Of a stretch of 64,000 nucleotides of DNA, positions 1 through 8,414 are shown piece after piece. A program made the translations under genes and the position numbers. How positions within the stretch are numbered: position 1 is the stretch's first letter; the number at the start of each line of letters is the position of its first letter. The notes under the pieces are model-generated. The model saw only the letters and a program-made list of their open reading frames with translations. It ran no database searches and was not told the DNA's origin. Origin of the DNA: Enterococcus dispar ATCC 51266. Its GTDB lineage: Bacteria > Bacillota > Bacilli > Lactobacillales > Enterococcaceae. The stretch spans positions 301,607 through 365,606 of the forward strand of contig NZ_KE136354.1 of the NCBI RefSeq assembly GCF_000406945.1. Reading direction: 5' to 3'.

Positions 1-1
1 A

Positions 2-1006
2 GCGGCTCAAAATGGATTGTTGCTAAAAAATCGTAATGCAATTGAAAATACTTATGATTTAGATACGATACTCTTAGATAAAACCGGCACGTTAACTGAA
101 GGCACTTTTGCGGTTACTGGTGTTGAAATGTTGGCAACAGACTGGCAAAAAGATGCAGCCTTACAATATATTGGTGCTTTGGAAAAAAATGCAAATCATC
201 CAATTGCTACAGGGATTATGAAATATATCAATGCTGAAAAAATTGAAGTACCAAATAGTCATGACCTGAAAAATATAGCAGGTGTGGGCTTGTCTGGAAT
301 GGTAGCAGATCATCATCTTTTGATTGCAAACGATAAAGAACTAACCAAGCGTAGTCTATCTGTTCCAAAAGAAACACTAGCACCGTATTTAGCACAGGGA
401 AATACAATCAGCTATTTATTTGTCGATGATAAATTAATCGCGCTAATCGCTTTAGGTGATAAGGTAAAACCTGAAGCAAAACAATTTATCCAAGCTTTAA
501 AAGATCGAGGAGTAGAACCTGTGATGTTAACCGGTGACAATCAAGAAGCTGCCTCGGCCGTAGCCAATTATTTGGGTATTGATAATTTTCATGCAGGTTT
601 GTTACCAGATGGTAAAGAAAAAATTGTCAGTGAAATGACAAAATCTGGTAAAAAAGTGGCCATGGTTGGGGATGGTATTAACGATGCACCCGCCCTTGCC
701 CGTGCTACAGTGGGGATTGCCATTGGTGCCGGGACAGATGTTGCTATTGATTCAGCCGATGTGGTGTTAACCAATAGTAACCCGGAAGATATTTTACATT
801 TCTTGGATTTATCCAAACAAACGCGCAATAAAATGATTCAAAATCTATGGTGGGGAGCGGGATATAATATTATCGCAATTCCTTTGGCTGCTGGAATTTT
901 GGCTCCAGTTGGCATTATTTTAAGTCCAGCTGTAGGGGCGATACTAATGTCGCTTAGTACCGTGATTGTAGCTATTAATGCGATGACTTTAAAAATAAAA
1001 AAATAG
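2..1006 (+). CDS. Copper-type P-type ATPase, C-terminal part (5' end outside window)
   Basis: The reading frame is already open at base 2, giving about 334 residues of the C-terminal half of a heavy-metal translocating P1B ATPase. Visible are the phosphorylation motif DKTGTLTEG, the nucleotide-binding domain, TGDN, the hinge GDGINDAPALA and two final membrane segments. The family pumps Cu or similar metals across the membrane using ATP. The LLLKNRNAIE stretch and the MMSLSTVIVAINA-like end resemble enterococcal CopB more than CopA, but the metal-binding N-terminus and the CPx motif are not in the window, so the metal is not proven. A hairpin terminator follows directly. Confidence 0.9.
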   Translation, partial: AAQNGLLLKNRNAIENTYDLDTILLDKTGTLTEGTFAVTGVEMLATDWQKDAALQYIGALEKNANHPIATGIMKYINAEKIEVPNSHDLKNIAGVGLSGMVADHHLLIANDKELTKRSLSVPKETLAPYLAQGNTISYLFVDDKLIALIALGDKVKPEAKQFIQALKDRGVEPVMLTGDNQEAASAVANYLGIDNFHAGLLPDGKEKIVSEMTKSGKKVAMVGDGINDAPALARATVGIAIGAGTDVAIDSADVVLTNSNPEDILHFLDLSKQTRNKMIQNLWWGAGYNIIAIPLAAGILAPVGIILSPAVGAILMSLSTVIVAINAMTLKIKK

Positions 1007-1019
1007 AATAACAAGAAAG

Positions 1020-1056
1020 CTGCACATCATTTTTTTCGTGATGTTGCAGTTTTTTT
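1020..1056 (+). terminator. Intrinsic terminator of the P-type ATPase gene
   Basis: A CTGCA-c-ATCA arm pairs with TGATGTTGCAG, with one bulge, followed by seven T. It lies 14 nt after the stop codon. Confidence 0.75.
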
Positions 1057-1134
1057 GTACGTTTTTTGAATTTGTAAGTTCAATTAAGCAGTGGTACGCA
1101 AAAAAATGAAGATTAAAAAAAGAGAGGAAAAATC

Positions 1135-1163
1135 GTGACAGTATATACTTTGTAGTATATACT
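1135..1163 (+). promoter_or_regulatory. Promoter with two GntR/HutC-type operators before the YitT gene
   Basis: GTGACA (1135-1140) and TATACT (1158-1163) are spaced by 17 nt and form a good -35/-10 pair. The palindrome AGTATATACT occurs twice, at 1140-1149 and 1154-1163, filling the spacer and the -10 box. Its GTATATAC core fits the HutC-subfamily consensus GTMTAKAC, and the two cores are exactly 14 bp apart. Binding here would block RNA polymerase, so repression by the regulator encoded at 2054 is the simplest reading. Confidence 0.75.
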
Positions 1164-1192
1164 AAATGTCGAGAGGAATCTGGAGGTGTTTT

Positions 1193-2038
1193 ATGCAACA
1201 GCAACGAATAAAAAAAGGACTAATCGCCATTTTATACGCTTTTTTATCAACTATTGCATTAAATATGTTTTGGATACCAGGCAAAATATATGCGAGTGGT
1301 ATCACGGGCACAGCGCAGCTTTTATCACAAGTGTTGGCAGATAAGTTACACTTTGATTTTTCTATTCCGTTACTGGTCTTATTTTTTAATATCCCATTGT
1401 TAGCGGTTGCAGCTAAAGCGATTGATCGTGAATTTACTTTGTTTACAATTTTTGCTGTTGTTTTAACCTCTATTATGATGAAAATAATACCGGTCGTCAA
1501 CTTATCAACAGATCCGGTGATTTGTGCGGTTTTTGGTGGTGTTCTTCATGGTTTCTCCGTGGGTCTCACGCTAAATAGCGATTTTTCGACGGGAGGATTA
1601 GATATTCTCGGCATTTTAGTTAAAAAAGCAACCGGTCGCAGTATTGGTTCGTTTTTTATTTTTTATAATGTGACGTTGCAAATCTTTGCTGGTTTAATAT
1701 ATGGTTTCCCCTATGCTTTTTATAGTGCTGTTTCCTTTTTTATTAGTGGGCGTATGGTCGATTATGTGAATGCCAAACAAAAACGAGTGCAAGTGATGAT
1801 AGTAACTGAAAAAGCATCCTTGTTAACAGGTGTTTTGCAAAGTTATTTTCAACGAGGGATTACAGTAATTAATAATGTTGAAGGTGGATTTGACCACCAG
1901 CAAAGAAAATTATTATTATTAGTTATCTCTAAGCGGGAACTAAAAGCAGTAGAAAAAGTGATTGCTGATTTTGATCAGCACGCTTTTATTAGTGTAGCAT
2001 CAGGGGTAAGCGCCAACCGCACCTTTTATGAGTGGTAA
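1193..2038 (+). CDS. YitT family membrane protein (DUF2179)
   Basis: A 281-residue protein with about five N-terminal membrane segments (residues 10-180) and a C-terminal soluble DUF2179-type domain (YVNAKQKRVQVMIVTEK onward, about residue 195 to the end). This is the layout of the YitT/YpjC family, whose substrate is unknown. I chose ATG 1193 because GGAGGT lies at 1182-1187; the longer frame from 1166 has no ribosome site. It is the first gene of an apparent operon with the GntR regulator (15 nt gap) and the M20 peptidase, so it may serve in transport for the same pathway; that link is inference. Confidence 0.85.
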   Translation: MQQQRIKKGLIAILYAFLSTIALNMFWIPGKIYASGITGTAQLLSQVLADKLHFDFSIPLLVLFFNIPLLAVAAKAIDREFTLFTIFAVVLTSIMMKIIPVVNLSTDPVICAVFGGVLHGFSVGLTLNSDFSTGGLDILGILVKKATGRSIGSFFIFYNVTLQIFAGLIYGFPYAFYSAVSFFISGRMVDYVNAKQKRVQVMIVTEKASLLTGVLQSYFQRGITVINNVEGGFDHQQRKLLLLVISKRELKAVEKVIADFDQHAFISVASGVSANRTFYEW

Positions 2039-2053
2039 GAAAGTAGGGAAAAG

Positions 2054-2770
2054 ATGAAAAAACAAGCAGTATTTGAAGAGATTGCCGCAGAAATTGCGCA
2101 ACGTGTCGGAAATGGAATCTATGTTACGAGTCAAAAACTACCTTCTGAGTATGATTTAGCAGAAGAATTTCAATGTAGCCGTCTAACTGTCCGAAAAGCA
2201 GTAGATTTATTGATTAAACAAAACATTTTGATGAAAGAAAAAGGCAAAGGTACATATGTCATGAAACAACCCAAAATTCAAAGTGGTTCCGGCGGTTTAC
2301 AAAGTTTTACCGAGACTGCTAAAGCACAAGGGAAAACGACGCGTACTGAAATCTTACATTTTGAAACGGTTACCCACTTACCCGAGAAAATTTATCAGGC
2401 TTTTGGCGCCTATGCAAATGAAGAAATTGTTTATTTGGTAAGACGACGCTATTTTGATGAAGAGCCTATGACAATTGAAAATTTATATATCTTAAAGCGC
2501 TATCTAGGGGATTGTACAAAAGAACAATTACGCGCTTCTTTGTATCAAGTGATTGAACAACATATCGAAATTGGCTATTCTCATCAAGAAGTCGAAGCGG
2601 TAAAAGTCACACCGGATTTAGCAAAATTATTGGAAGTGGCAACAGATGAACCTTTACTGCTCGTTCATTCGATGACATATTCTCCTTCTGCAAAGCCAAT
2701 CTTGTATGATACTTCTTTTTATCGTGCCGATAAATATACTTTTAAGAATACTTTAGTAAGACAAAAATAG
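2054..2770 (+). CDS. GntR family regulator, HutC subfamily (HTH plus UTRA domain)
   Basis: A 238-residue regulator. Residues 1-70 form the GntR winged helix (KLPSEYDLAEEFQCSRLTVRKAVDLL...GKGTYV). Residues 85-235 match the UTRA effector domain (TRTEI.., YLVRRRYFDEEPMTIENLYI). HutC-type members bind sugars or small acids and release GTMTAKAC-like operators. Such sites occur in front of this operon (1140-1163) and the next one (4230-4265), so this protein probably controls both. The effector may be an amino-sugar or sugar-amino acid, judged from the neighbouring genes. Confidence 0.9.
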   Translation: MKKQAVFEEIAAEIAQRVGNGIYVTSQKLPSEYDLAEEFQCSRLTVRKAVDLLIKQNILMKEKGKGTYVMKQPKIQSGSGGLQSFTETAKAQGKTTRTEILHFETVTHLPEKIYQAFGAYANEEIVYLVRRRYFDEEPMTIENLYILKRYLGDCTKEQLRASLYQVIEQHIEIGYSHQEVEAVKVTPDLAKLLEVATDEPLLLVHSMTYSPSAKPILYDTSFYRADKYTFKNTLVRQK

Positions 2771-2804
2771 TATTTAAATAATTTTGAAAAAGGAGATTAA
2801 AAAG

Positions 2805-4106
2805 ATGGATGAAGTTAATAAACTCATTGAGGAAAACTGGCCTGATTTGTTAAAAGTTTTGCAACAAGTCATGCAAGTTCCCAGTGTTAAAGGAAAACCT
2901 GAATTAAATGCACCTTATGGGATTGAACCGCGGCGTGTCGTTGATTTGGTTTTGGATTTAGGCAAATCATATGGGTTTAAAACAGGTATAGTAAATAATG
3001 CTGTGGGGTATGTTCAGTGGGGAGAAGATGAAGACTATATCGGAGTGTTAGGACATCTAGATGTCGTTCCAGCTGGAAATGGTTGGGACTTTCCACCTTT
3101 TGATTTAAGTGAAAAAGACGGACGCTTTTATGGTCGCGGTATTTTGGATAATAAGGGGCCTATCATGAGTTGTTTTTATGCGCTAAAACTGCTAAAAGAT
3201 GCCGGTTTTAAACCACAAAAAACGATTCGAATTATGTTTGGAACCGATGAAGAAAGTGGGATGTCTGATATTCCCCAATACTTAGCCAAAGAAAAACCAC
3301 CTGTTTTTGGTTTTACTCCCGATTGTAAATATCCGGTGGTTTACGGCGAGCGTGGAATTGTAAATATCCAAATAGCAACAAATTTTAAAGCTGAAGAATT
3401 AAAGGTATTAGGGGAGTTTAAAGGCGATCAAGCCAGAGATCACGTTCCAGATGAATTGAGCGTTACTGTAAACCAAAATGAAGTGACTGTAAAAGGAAAA
3501 CGTGCGCCTTCAAATGCGCCTGAATTAGGCGTGAATGCCATTGTTTTATTAGCAGAAAAACTCACAAAAGAAAATGACTTAAGTGTCGCGTTAAAGCAAT
3601 ACTTTACTTGGTTAACCAAGGTATTAAAAGACCAACATTATGGTGAAGGTCTTGGTTTAGCACTGTCCGATGAAGATTCGGGAAAATTAATTTTAACCCC
3701 AGTTATTTTACAAAAAAATAGCGAAGGTTTGTCATTGGAAATTGCTTTTCGCTATCCTGTTTCGTCTACTCAAGAAGAAGTCGTAGCCGGTGTGTTAAAA
3801 CAAGTACCAAAAAATTCCACTGTAAATATTGTTCGCAGTTTACCCGGAATTCGTCACAAAAAAGATTCACCTGAAATTGAAAAGTTATCCGCTATTTATG
3901 CGAAAGTAACCGGTAATGATAGCCGTCCTGTAACGACTACCGGGGCTACTTATGCGCGGAAAATGCCTAATATCTTAGCTTTTGGTCCTTCATTTCCCGG
4001 GCAAAAAGGAATCGCCCATAATGCCAATGAGTACATGGATGTCAGTGATTTAAAAATGAACTTGGAAATTTATCTTCGCAGTATTCAAGCGCTGTTAAGC
4101 AAATAG
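2805..4106 (+). CDS. M20 family dipeptidase (PepV/Sapep-like)
   Basis: A 433-residue zinc peptidase. Metal and catalytic motifs are GHLDVVPAG, GRGILDNKGP and GTDEESGM, with a late GIAHNANEYM motif, as in PepV-type dipeptidases. ATG 2805 follows AAGGAG; the in-frame TTG 2784 upstream lacks a ribosome site. The family removes N-terminal residues from dipeptides in the cytoplasm. It ends the first unit of the GntR-linked locus and is followed by a terminator. Its position suggests that it trims peptide-linked substrates before or after the asparaginase encoded next, which is inference. Confidence 0.9.
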   Translation: MDEVNKLIEENWPDLLKVLQQVMQVPSVKGKPELNAPYGIEPRRVVDLVLDLGKSYGFKTGIVNNAVGYVQWGEDEDYIGVLGHLDVVPAGNGWDFPPFDLSEKDGRFYGRGILDNKGPIMSCFYALKLLKDAGFKPQKTIRIMFGTDEESGMSDIPQYLAKEKPPVFGFTPDCKYPVVYGERGIVNIQIATNFKAEELKVLGEFKGDQARDHVPDELSVTVNQNEVTVKGKRAPSNAPELGVNAIVLLAEKLTKENDLSVALKQYFTWLTKVLKDQHYGEGLGLALSDEDSGKLILTPVILQKNSEGLSLEIAFRYPVSSTQEEVVAGVLKQVPKNSTVNIVRSLPGIRHKKDSPEIEKLSAIYAKVTGNDSRPVTTTGATYARKMPNILAFGPSFPGQKGIAHNANEYMDVSDLKMNLEIYLRSIQALLSK

Positions 4107-4117
4107 GTAAAGAAAAG

Positions 4118-4147
4118 ACTAGGGAGGATTTTTTCCTAGTTTTTTTT
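4118..4147 (+). terminator. Intrinsic terminator after the dipeptidase gene
   Basis: ACTAGG and CCTAGT form the stem around an 11-nt loop, followed by seven T. Confidence 0.75.
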
Positions 4148-4171
4148 GGGGAAAAATAAGCAGCAAGAAAT

Positions 4172-4185
4172 TGAAAACGCTTTTA
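4172..4185 (+). promoter_or_regulatory. cre-like site (CcpA)
   Basis: TGAAAACGCTTTTA differs at one position from the consensus TGAAARCGYTTTCA. It lies about 130 nt before the asparaginase-PTS operon. A weaker relative, AAGAAAACGCTATAC, sits at 4272-4286. This suggests carbon catabolite repression of the operon. Confidence 0.55.
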
Positions 4186-4228
4186 AAAAATGATAAAAGG
4201 ATAAAAAAATTGAGATAAATTAAAAAAC

Positions 4229-4266
4229 AGTATAGACATACTGGTATATACTATATAGAATATACA
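4229..4266 (+). promoter_or_regulatory. Three-site HutC-type operator array before the asparaginase-PTS operon
   Basis: GTATAGAC (4230-4237), GTATATAC (4244-4251) and GAATATAC (4258-4265) follow each other with exact 14-bp spacing. The first two fit GTMTAKAC fully and the third has one mismatch. The same 14-bp phase is seen at 1141/1155. A TATACT -10 box (4247-4252) overlaps the middle site. Confidence 0.7.
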
Positions 4267-4309
4267 CAAGTAAGAAAACGCTATACTGATTATATAGGAG
4301 GAAAAGAGT

Positions 4310-5257
4310 ATGTGGGGAATTATCGCAACATGGCGAATGGCGCATGATGGAATTGTGGCAGCAAAAGAAATGTTAACAAAAAAAGCCACTGCCGGTGACG
4401 CTTTAGAAACAACAATTAAAACCGTAGAAAATTATCCGTTTTATAAATCTGTTGGCTATGGTGGCTTGCCAAACGAACAAGGAATTTTAGAAATGGATGC
4501 AGCCTTTATGGACGGCGATACATACAAAATTGGTGCAGTGGCTGGAATTGTAGATGTGGCAAATCCGATTTCCGTTGCTCGTAAATTGAGTGAGGAAAAA
4601 TTTAACAGTTTTCGAATTGGTCAAGGTGCCACAGAGTATGCCATGTTAAATGGTTTTGAAATCAAGAATATGCTGACACCACGCGCACGAAAAATCTGGG
4701 AAAAACGAGTAGAAGAAATTGCCAAGTCAAATTTGAGTCCTTATGATGGTCACGATACAGTGGGGGTTGTGGCTTTAGATGAACACAACAGCATGGCGGC
4801 TGGCACATCAAGTTCGGGTTTATTCATGAAAAAAAGAGGTCGTGTTGGCGATTCACCATTATCAGGTTCTGGCTTTTATGTAGATAGTGAAATTGGTGGT
4901 GCTGCGGCTACGGGACTAGGGGAAGATTTAATGAAAGGCTGTCTTTCTTATGAAATCGTCCGTTTGATGAAAGAAGGAATGTCCCCGCAAGCTGCTTGTG
5001 ATTATGCAGTCTATGAATTTAGTGATCGTCTGACAAAACGCTATGGTAAAGCAGGGGCTTTTTCACTTGTCGCTCTTGATAAAAAAGGACGTTGGGGCGT
5101 TGCGACAAATGTAGAATTTACCTTCAGTGTTGCAACAAAAGATGAAGAGCCAGCGATTTATATTGCCAACCCTGGCCCAAATCAAACAACGGTAATCGAA
5201 CCTATCACACAAGAATGGTTAGATGCATACGAAAAACGGATTAAAGCACCGGTATAA
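4310..5257 (+). CDS. N4-(beta-N-acetylglucosaminyl)-L-asparaginase family (glycosylasparaginase)
   Basis: A 315-residue Ntn hydrolase of the type-2 asparaginase family. The self-cleavage site is GHDTVG, with Thr150 as the expected nucleophile after cleavage of Asp149-Thr150. GTSSSGL and the GAAATGLGED glycine-rich segment are also typical. The family hydrolyses the GlcNAc-Asn bond or related beta-aspartyl amides. No signal peptide is seen, so it should act on imported substrate. The ribosome site is AGGAGG 12 nt upstream. It leads an operon with PTS IIB and IIC. An isoaspartyl peptidase role cannot be excluded. Confidence 0.87.
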   Translation: MWGIIATWRMAHDGIVAAKEMLTKKATAGDALETTIKTVENYPFYKSVGYGGLPNEQGILEMDAAFMDGDTYKIGAVAGIVDVANPISVARKLSEEKFNSFRIGQGATEYAMLNGFEIKNMLTPRARKIWEKRVEEIAKSNLSPYDGHDTVGVVALDEHNSMAAGTSSSGLFMKKRGRVGDSPLSGSGFYVDSEIGGAAATGLGEDLMKGCLSYEIVRLMKEGMSPQAACDYAVYEFSDRLTKRYGKAGAFSLVALDKKGRWGVATNVEFTFSVATKDEEPAIYIANPGPNQTTVIEPITQEWLDAYEKRIKAPV

Positions 5258-5319
5258 ACAACGTGTTTTTTTAACAGGTTGCTGTAAATAAAAATAGGTA
5301 AAAATTAGGAGGAAATAAC

Positions 5320-5652
5320 ATGTCAACAAAGAAAATTTATTTATTCTGTGAAGCAGGAATGTCAACAAGTATTATGGTGAATAAAATGATGACAGTGGCA
5401 AAAGAACACAATATGCCAATTGAAATTGAAGCTTTTCCAGCAATTCGAGCAGAAGAAAAAGTGGCTGAAGAAAAACCAATTGCTATTTTATTAGGCCCAC
5501 AAGTACGCCATTTGGACGACAAAATGAAATCCACTTTTGAACCACAAGGAATCCCTGTGGGCACGATTGCCACTGAAGCTTATGGCATGATGGATGGTGA
5601 GCGTGCGCTAAAAGATGCGTTGAAGTTAATCAAAGAAAATAAAAATAAATAA
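5320..5652 (+). CDS. PTS lactose/cellobiose-family IIB component
   Basis: A 110-residue cytoplasmic IIB protein. The phospho-acceptor is Cys10 in LFCEAGMSTS, the normal P-loop of the cellobiose/chitobiose IIB family. A 22-nt gap leads to the IIC gene. No IIA gene is present in the window, so phosphate must come from a IIA encoded elsewhere. Confidence 0.92.
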   Translation: MSTKKIYLFCEAGMSTSIMVNKMMTVAKEHNMPIEIEAFPAIRAEEKVAEEKPIAILLGPQVRHLDDKMKSTFEPQGIPVGTIATEAYGMMDGERALKDALKLIKENKNK

Positions 5653-5674
5653 AAACTAAACAGGAGGCGTTAAA

Positions 5675-7033
5675 ATGCAAAAGTTTCTGAACTGGTTGGA
5701 AAAAGTTTTGACACCAATGGCAAAAGCAATCGGGGAAAATAAATATTTAATTGCTATTCGAGATGGTTTCTTGCTTTCTACTCCTTTGTTAATTGTTGGT
5801 TCACTATTCTTAGTTTTAACTAATTTCCCAATTCCAAACTGGAATGAAATGATGAGTTCTTTCTTGGGGGATAACTGGGCTTCAATGTTAAATATGCCGG
5901 CAACTGCCAGCTTTGATATTATGACAATCTTAGCTGTAGCCGGTATTGGGTATAGCTTAGGTAGACAGTTCCATGTGGATGCGATGCAATCAGCTATTAT
6001 TTCATTGGTTTCTTTTTTCATCGTAACGCCATTTTCCACTCCTTTTACTCCAGAAGGTGCGACAGAAGTTTATGATGTTGCCAGCTTACCTTTACGTTGG
6101 ATGGGATCAAGTGGTTTGTTCTTAGGCATGGTTGTGGCATTGGTTGCAACGCGGATGTTTGTAGCCCTGTTAAATAAAGGCTGGACGATTAAAATGCCAG
6201 ATGGCGTGCCGCCAACTGTTGTTAAATCTTTTGAAGCATTAATTCCAAGTTTTGTAATCGTAACAGTTATGATGATTGCTAATTGGATTGCACATGCAAC
6301 ACCTTATGGGAACTTACAAGAAATTCTATTTAAATTTTTACAAACACCATTGTTAAGTTTAGGAAATACATTAGGTGCAATGATTATTGCTTATTTGTTC
6401 TTACATTTCTTCTGGTTTTTTGGTATCAACGGTTCTTCTGTTGTGGGTGCAGTTTTTAACCCAGTGTTGCGCGCATTATCTGTAGAAAACATGGATGCCT
6501 TTAAAGCTGGAAAAGAAATTCCTAATATCATTACCGGTCAGTTTCAGGATATGTTTGCAACCTTTGGTGGCGGTGGATCGACGTTGTCCTTGATTATCGT
6601 AATGATTATCTTTTGTAAGAGTCAACGTATTAAGAAATTATCCCAGTTATCATTAGTACCAAGTATCTTTGGGATTAATGAACCGATCATCTTTGGTTTA
6701 CCAATTGTGTTAAATCCGATTATTTTAGTACCGTTTGTGTTGGTACCAACGATTAATATCATTATTTCTTATTTTTGTATGGATTTAGGCTTAGTAAATT
6801 ATACCAATGGGATTCAATTGCCATGGACTACACCACCGATTATTTCCGGATTTTTAGTGAGTGGCTGGCAAGCTGCAATTTTACAGGCTATTTTAATCGT
6901 GTTGGGAATGTTCATTTATTACCCGTTTATTAAAGTAATGGATGATCAATATCTAAGAGAAGAAAAAGAAGCTGGCGAGAAAAAAGAAGACGATGACATC
7001 AGTTTTGATGATTTTGACTTCGACGACTTATAA
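5675..7033 (+). CDS. PTS lactose/cellobiose-family IIC permease
   Basis: A 452-residue membrane permease. It starts with the typical MQKFLNWLEKVLTPMAKAIGENKYL segment, has about ten hydrophobic segments, and carries the conserved GINEPIIFGLPIVLNP loop near residues 330-350. The C-terminus is acidic (EKKEDDDISFDDFDF). The family takes up beta-linked disaccharides such as cellobiose or chitobiose with phosphorylation. Given the partner genes, a GlcNAc-containing conjugate is a reasonable guess. Confidence 0.92.
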   Translation: MQKFLNWLEKVLTPMAKAIGENKYLIAIRDGFLLSTPLLIVGSLFLVLTNFPIPNWNEMMSSFLGDNWASMLNMPATASFDIMTILAVAGIGYSLGRQFHVDAMQSAIISLVSFFIVTPFSTPFTPEGATEVYDVASLPLRWMGSSGLFLGMVVALVATRMFVALLNKGWTIKMPDGVPPTVVKSFEALIPSFVIVTVMMIANWIAHATPYGNLQEILFKFLQTPLLSLGNTLGAMIIAYLFLHFFWFFGINGSSVVGAVFNPVLRALSVENMDAFKAGKEIPNIITGQFQDMFATFGGGGSTLSLIIVMIIFCKSQRIKKLSQLSLVPSIFGINEPIIFGLPIVLNPIILVPFVLVPTINIIISYFCMDLGLVNYTNGIQLPWTTPPIISGFLVSGWQAAILQAILIVLGMFIYYPFIKVMDDQYLREEKEAGEKKEDDDISFDDFDFDDL

Positions 7034-7049
7034 GAATCAGGTGATGTAA

Positions 7050-7565
7050 TTGAAAAAAATTATTTTAATTTTAAATCATGTGCAAGCAGGCATGGGTAGT
7101 GATGAAAATGCACAATTGGCACCCAGTGGAAAAAAAACTGCTTTAGGTCCGGGACAAACCTTGAATCCACTCTTTAAAGAACATGACGCAGAGATTATTG
7201 CGACGCTGTTTTGCGGGGATCAATATTATGAAGGACATCAAGCGGAAGTGCAGAAGAAATTTATTGGATTTGCTAAAAAATTCGGGGCTGATGCTGTTTT
7301 ATGCGGGCCTGCAATGCACTATCCTTATTTTGGCGAAATGGCAGCCAGCCTTGCAGAAGCTTTGAATAAACATGGTATTCCTGCAGCAGCTGCAATGTCA
7401 GAAGAGAATCCAGCAGTTGAAAAGTATGAAAAACGAGTGGCAATTATAAAAATGCCTAAAAAGGGCGGAATTGGGTTAAATGATTCCTTCAAAAATATGG
7501 CGGCCTACGTTTCAGCTTTGGCTAATGGAAAAGAGACTCAAGAAATGCAAAAAATGCTGTTTTAA
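7050..7565 (+). CDS. GrdB-like protein (glycine/sarcosine/betaine reductase B family)
   Basis: A 171-residue protein resembling the glycine/betaine reductase component B family (ILNHVQAGMGSDENA, TLFCGDQYYEG, GADAVLCGPAMHYPYFGEMAASLAEAL, IPAAAAMSEENPAV). It starts at TTG 7050 behind AGGTGATG. True GrdB is longer, carries selenocysteine and needs GrdA, GrdC and GrdD, none of which is here. No in-frame TGA is seen. It is the last gene of the asparaginase-PTS operon, so it probably acts on the product of that pathway. Function unknown. Confidence 0.7.
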   Translation: MKKIILILNHVQAGMGSDENAQLAPSGKKTALGPGQTLNPLFKEHDAEIIATLFCGDQYYEGHQAEVQKKFIGFAKKFGADAVLCGPAMHYPYFGEMAASLAEALNKHGIPAAAAMSEENPAVEKYEKRVAIIKMPKKGGIGLNDSFKNMAAYVSALANGKETQEMQKMLF

Positions 7566-7577
7566 ATCACGAATACG

Positions 7578-7610
7578 AGCGCACCACGACAAGAGCCGTG
7601 GTGCGCTTTG
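7578..7610 (+). terminator. Strong hairpin after the PTS operon
   Basis: AGCGCACCACG pairs with CGTGGTGCGCT across a short loop. Only three T follow, so termination strength is uncertain. Confidence 0.6.
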
Positions 7611-7748
7611 TCACGAATTGTGTAAAGGAAAAGTTGGCATGGAAAATGGTTAAGTACGACAAAAGCAAGTGGTAAATAGAGAAACAGTTTCAAGAAAAAC
7701 GCGATTTTGTGATATTTCCCGCAACTTTAACGTATTTGACAGCATTTG

Positions 7749-7822
7749 TGCTATAATGTGTTCGTTGAACTACTTTGCTATGGAATTGATAAATAAAAAA
7801 AGCAGTGCTTCTTGATTACTGC
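7749..7822 (+). promoter_or_regulatory. Extended -10 promoter and short leader hairpin
   Basis: TGcTATAAT (7749-7757) is an extended -10 element. The leader holds a small hairpin, GCAGT (7802-7806) with ACTGC (7818-7822), followed by CTTTTCT, about 40 nt before the start codon at 7860. It could be a weak attenuator. Confidence 0.45.
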
Positions 7823-7859
7823 CTTTTCTATAGTGGGAATTTTTCAAGGAGGAAGCAAT

Positions 7860-8375
7860 ATGGAACTGAAAAAGTTAGAGGTGCCGACGACTTCTATTAC
7901 CGAAGTGAAAAAATCTCCAATGGATGTTTTTAATCAGGCCCGAGAAGCAGGGACAGCTGTTTACGTTTTTAATCGTGAAAAAGTGGCAGGTGTGATGCTG
8001 ACTCAAGAACAATATGAAAATTTACTAATGGAACTTCATAATCGCCCTGAAGTAGAAGAAGATGCTTTACAAACAGCTGACGGATTAGAAGAATTTCTAG
8101 GTAAAATGCGCAGTGCCTTGATTACCGGAGCTACTATTTCAGCTAAAAATTTAGATGAGCGGATGGTAGCATTAGGCTTTATCACGCGTAAAACCGGGTT
8201 TGGTGGTGTAGTTGATATGATTTCTGAACTCAAAGAGAGTGGAAAAATTGTCTATCAATTACGGAAAAAACATGAAGGCAAAACAATTGTTGCTGAAGTT
8301 ATTGGGGAGCAAGATAGTACTTCTAGTTTATTTGACAAATTGATTATAAAAAAAATTCATTTAAAAGAATTATAA
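7860..8375 (+). CDS. Protein with Phd/YefM-like N-terminal domain, function unknown
   Basis: A 171-residue protein. Residues 1-60 (TTSITEVKKSPMDVFNQAREAGTAVYVFNREKVAGVMLTQEQYENLL) look like the DNA-binding fold of Phd/YefM antitoxins. The rest is helical and ends in a basic segment, and I do not recognise it. The start ATG 7860 follows CAAGGAGG. No toxin gene is adjacent, so this is more likely a regulator derived from an antitoxin than half of a toxin-antitoxin pair. Confidence 0.65.
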   Translation: MELKKLEVPTTSITEVKKSPMDVFNQAREAGTAVYVFNREKVAGVMLTQEQYENLLMELHNRPEVEEDALQTADGLEEFLGKMRSALITGATISAKNLDERMVALGFITRKTGFGGVVDMISELKESGKIVYQLRKKHEGKTIVAEVIGEQDSTSSLFDKLIIKKIHLKEL

Positions 8376-8414
8376 AAAACTTCGCGATCTTAAAAAAGAT
8401 CGCGAAGTTTTTTT
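8374..8414. terminator. Bidirectional terminator
   Basis: AACTTCGCGATCTT pairs perfectly with AAGATCGCGAAGTT around AAAA, flanked by A and T runs on both sides. It serves the two convergent genes. Confidence 0.85.
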
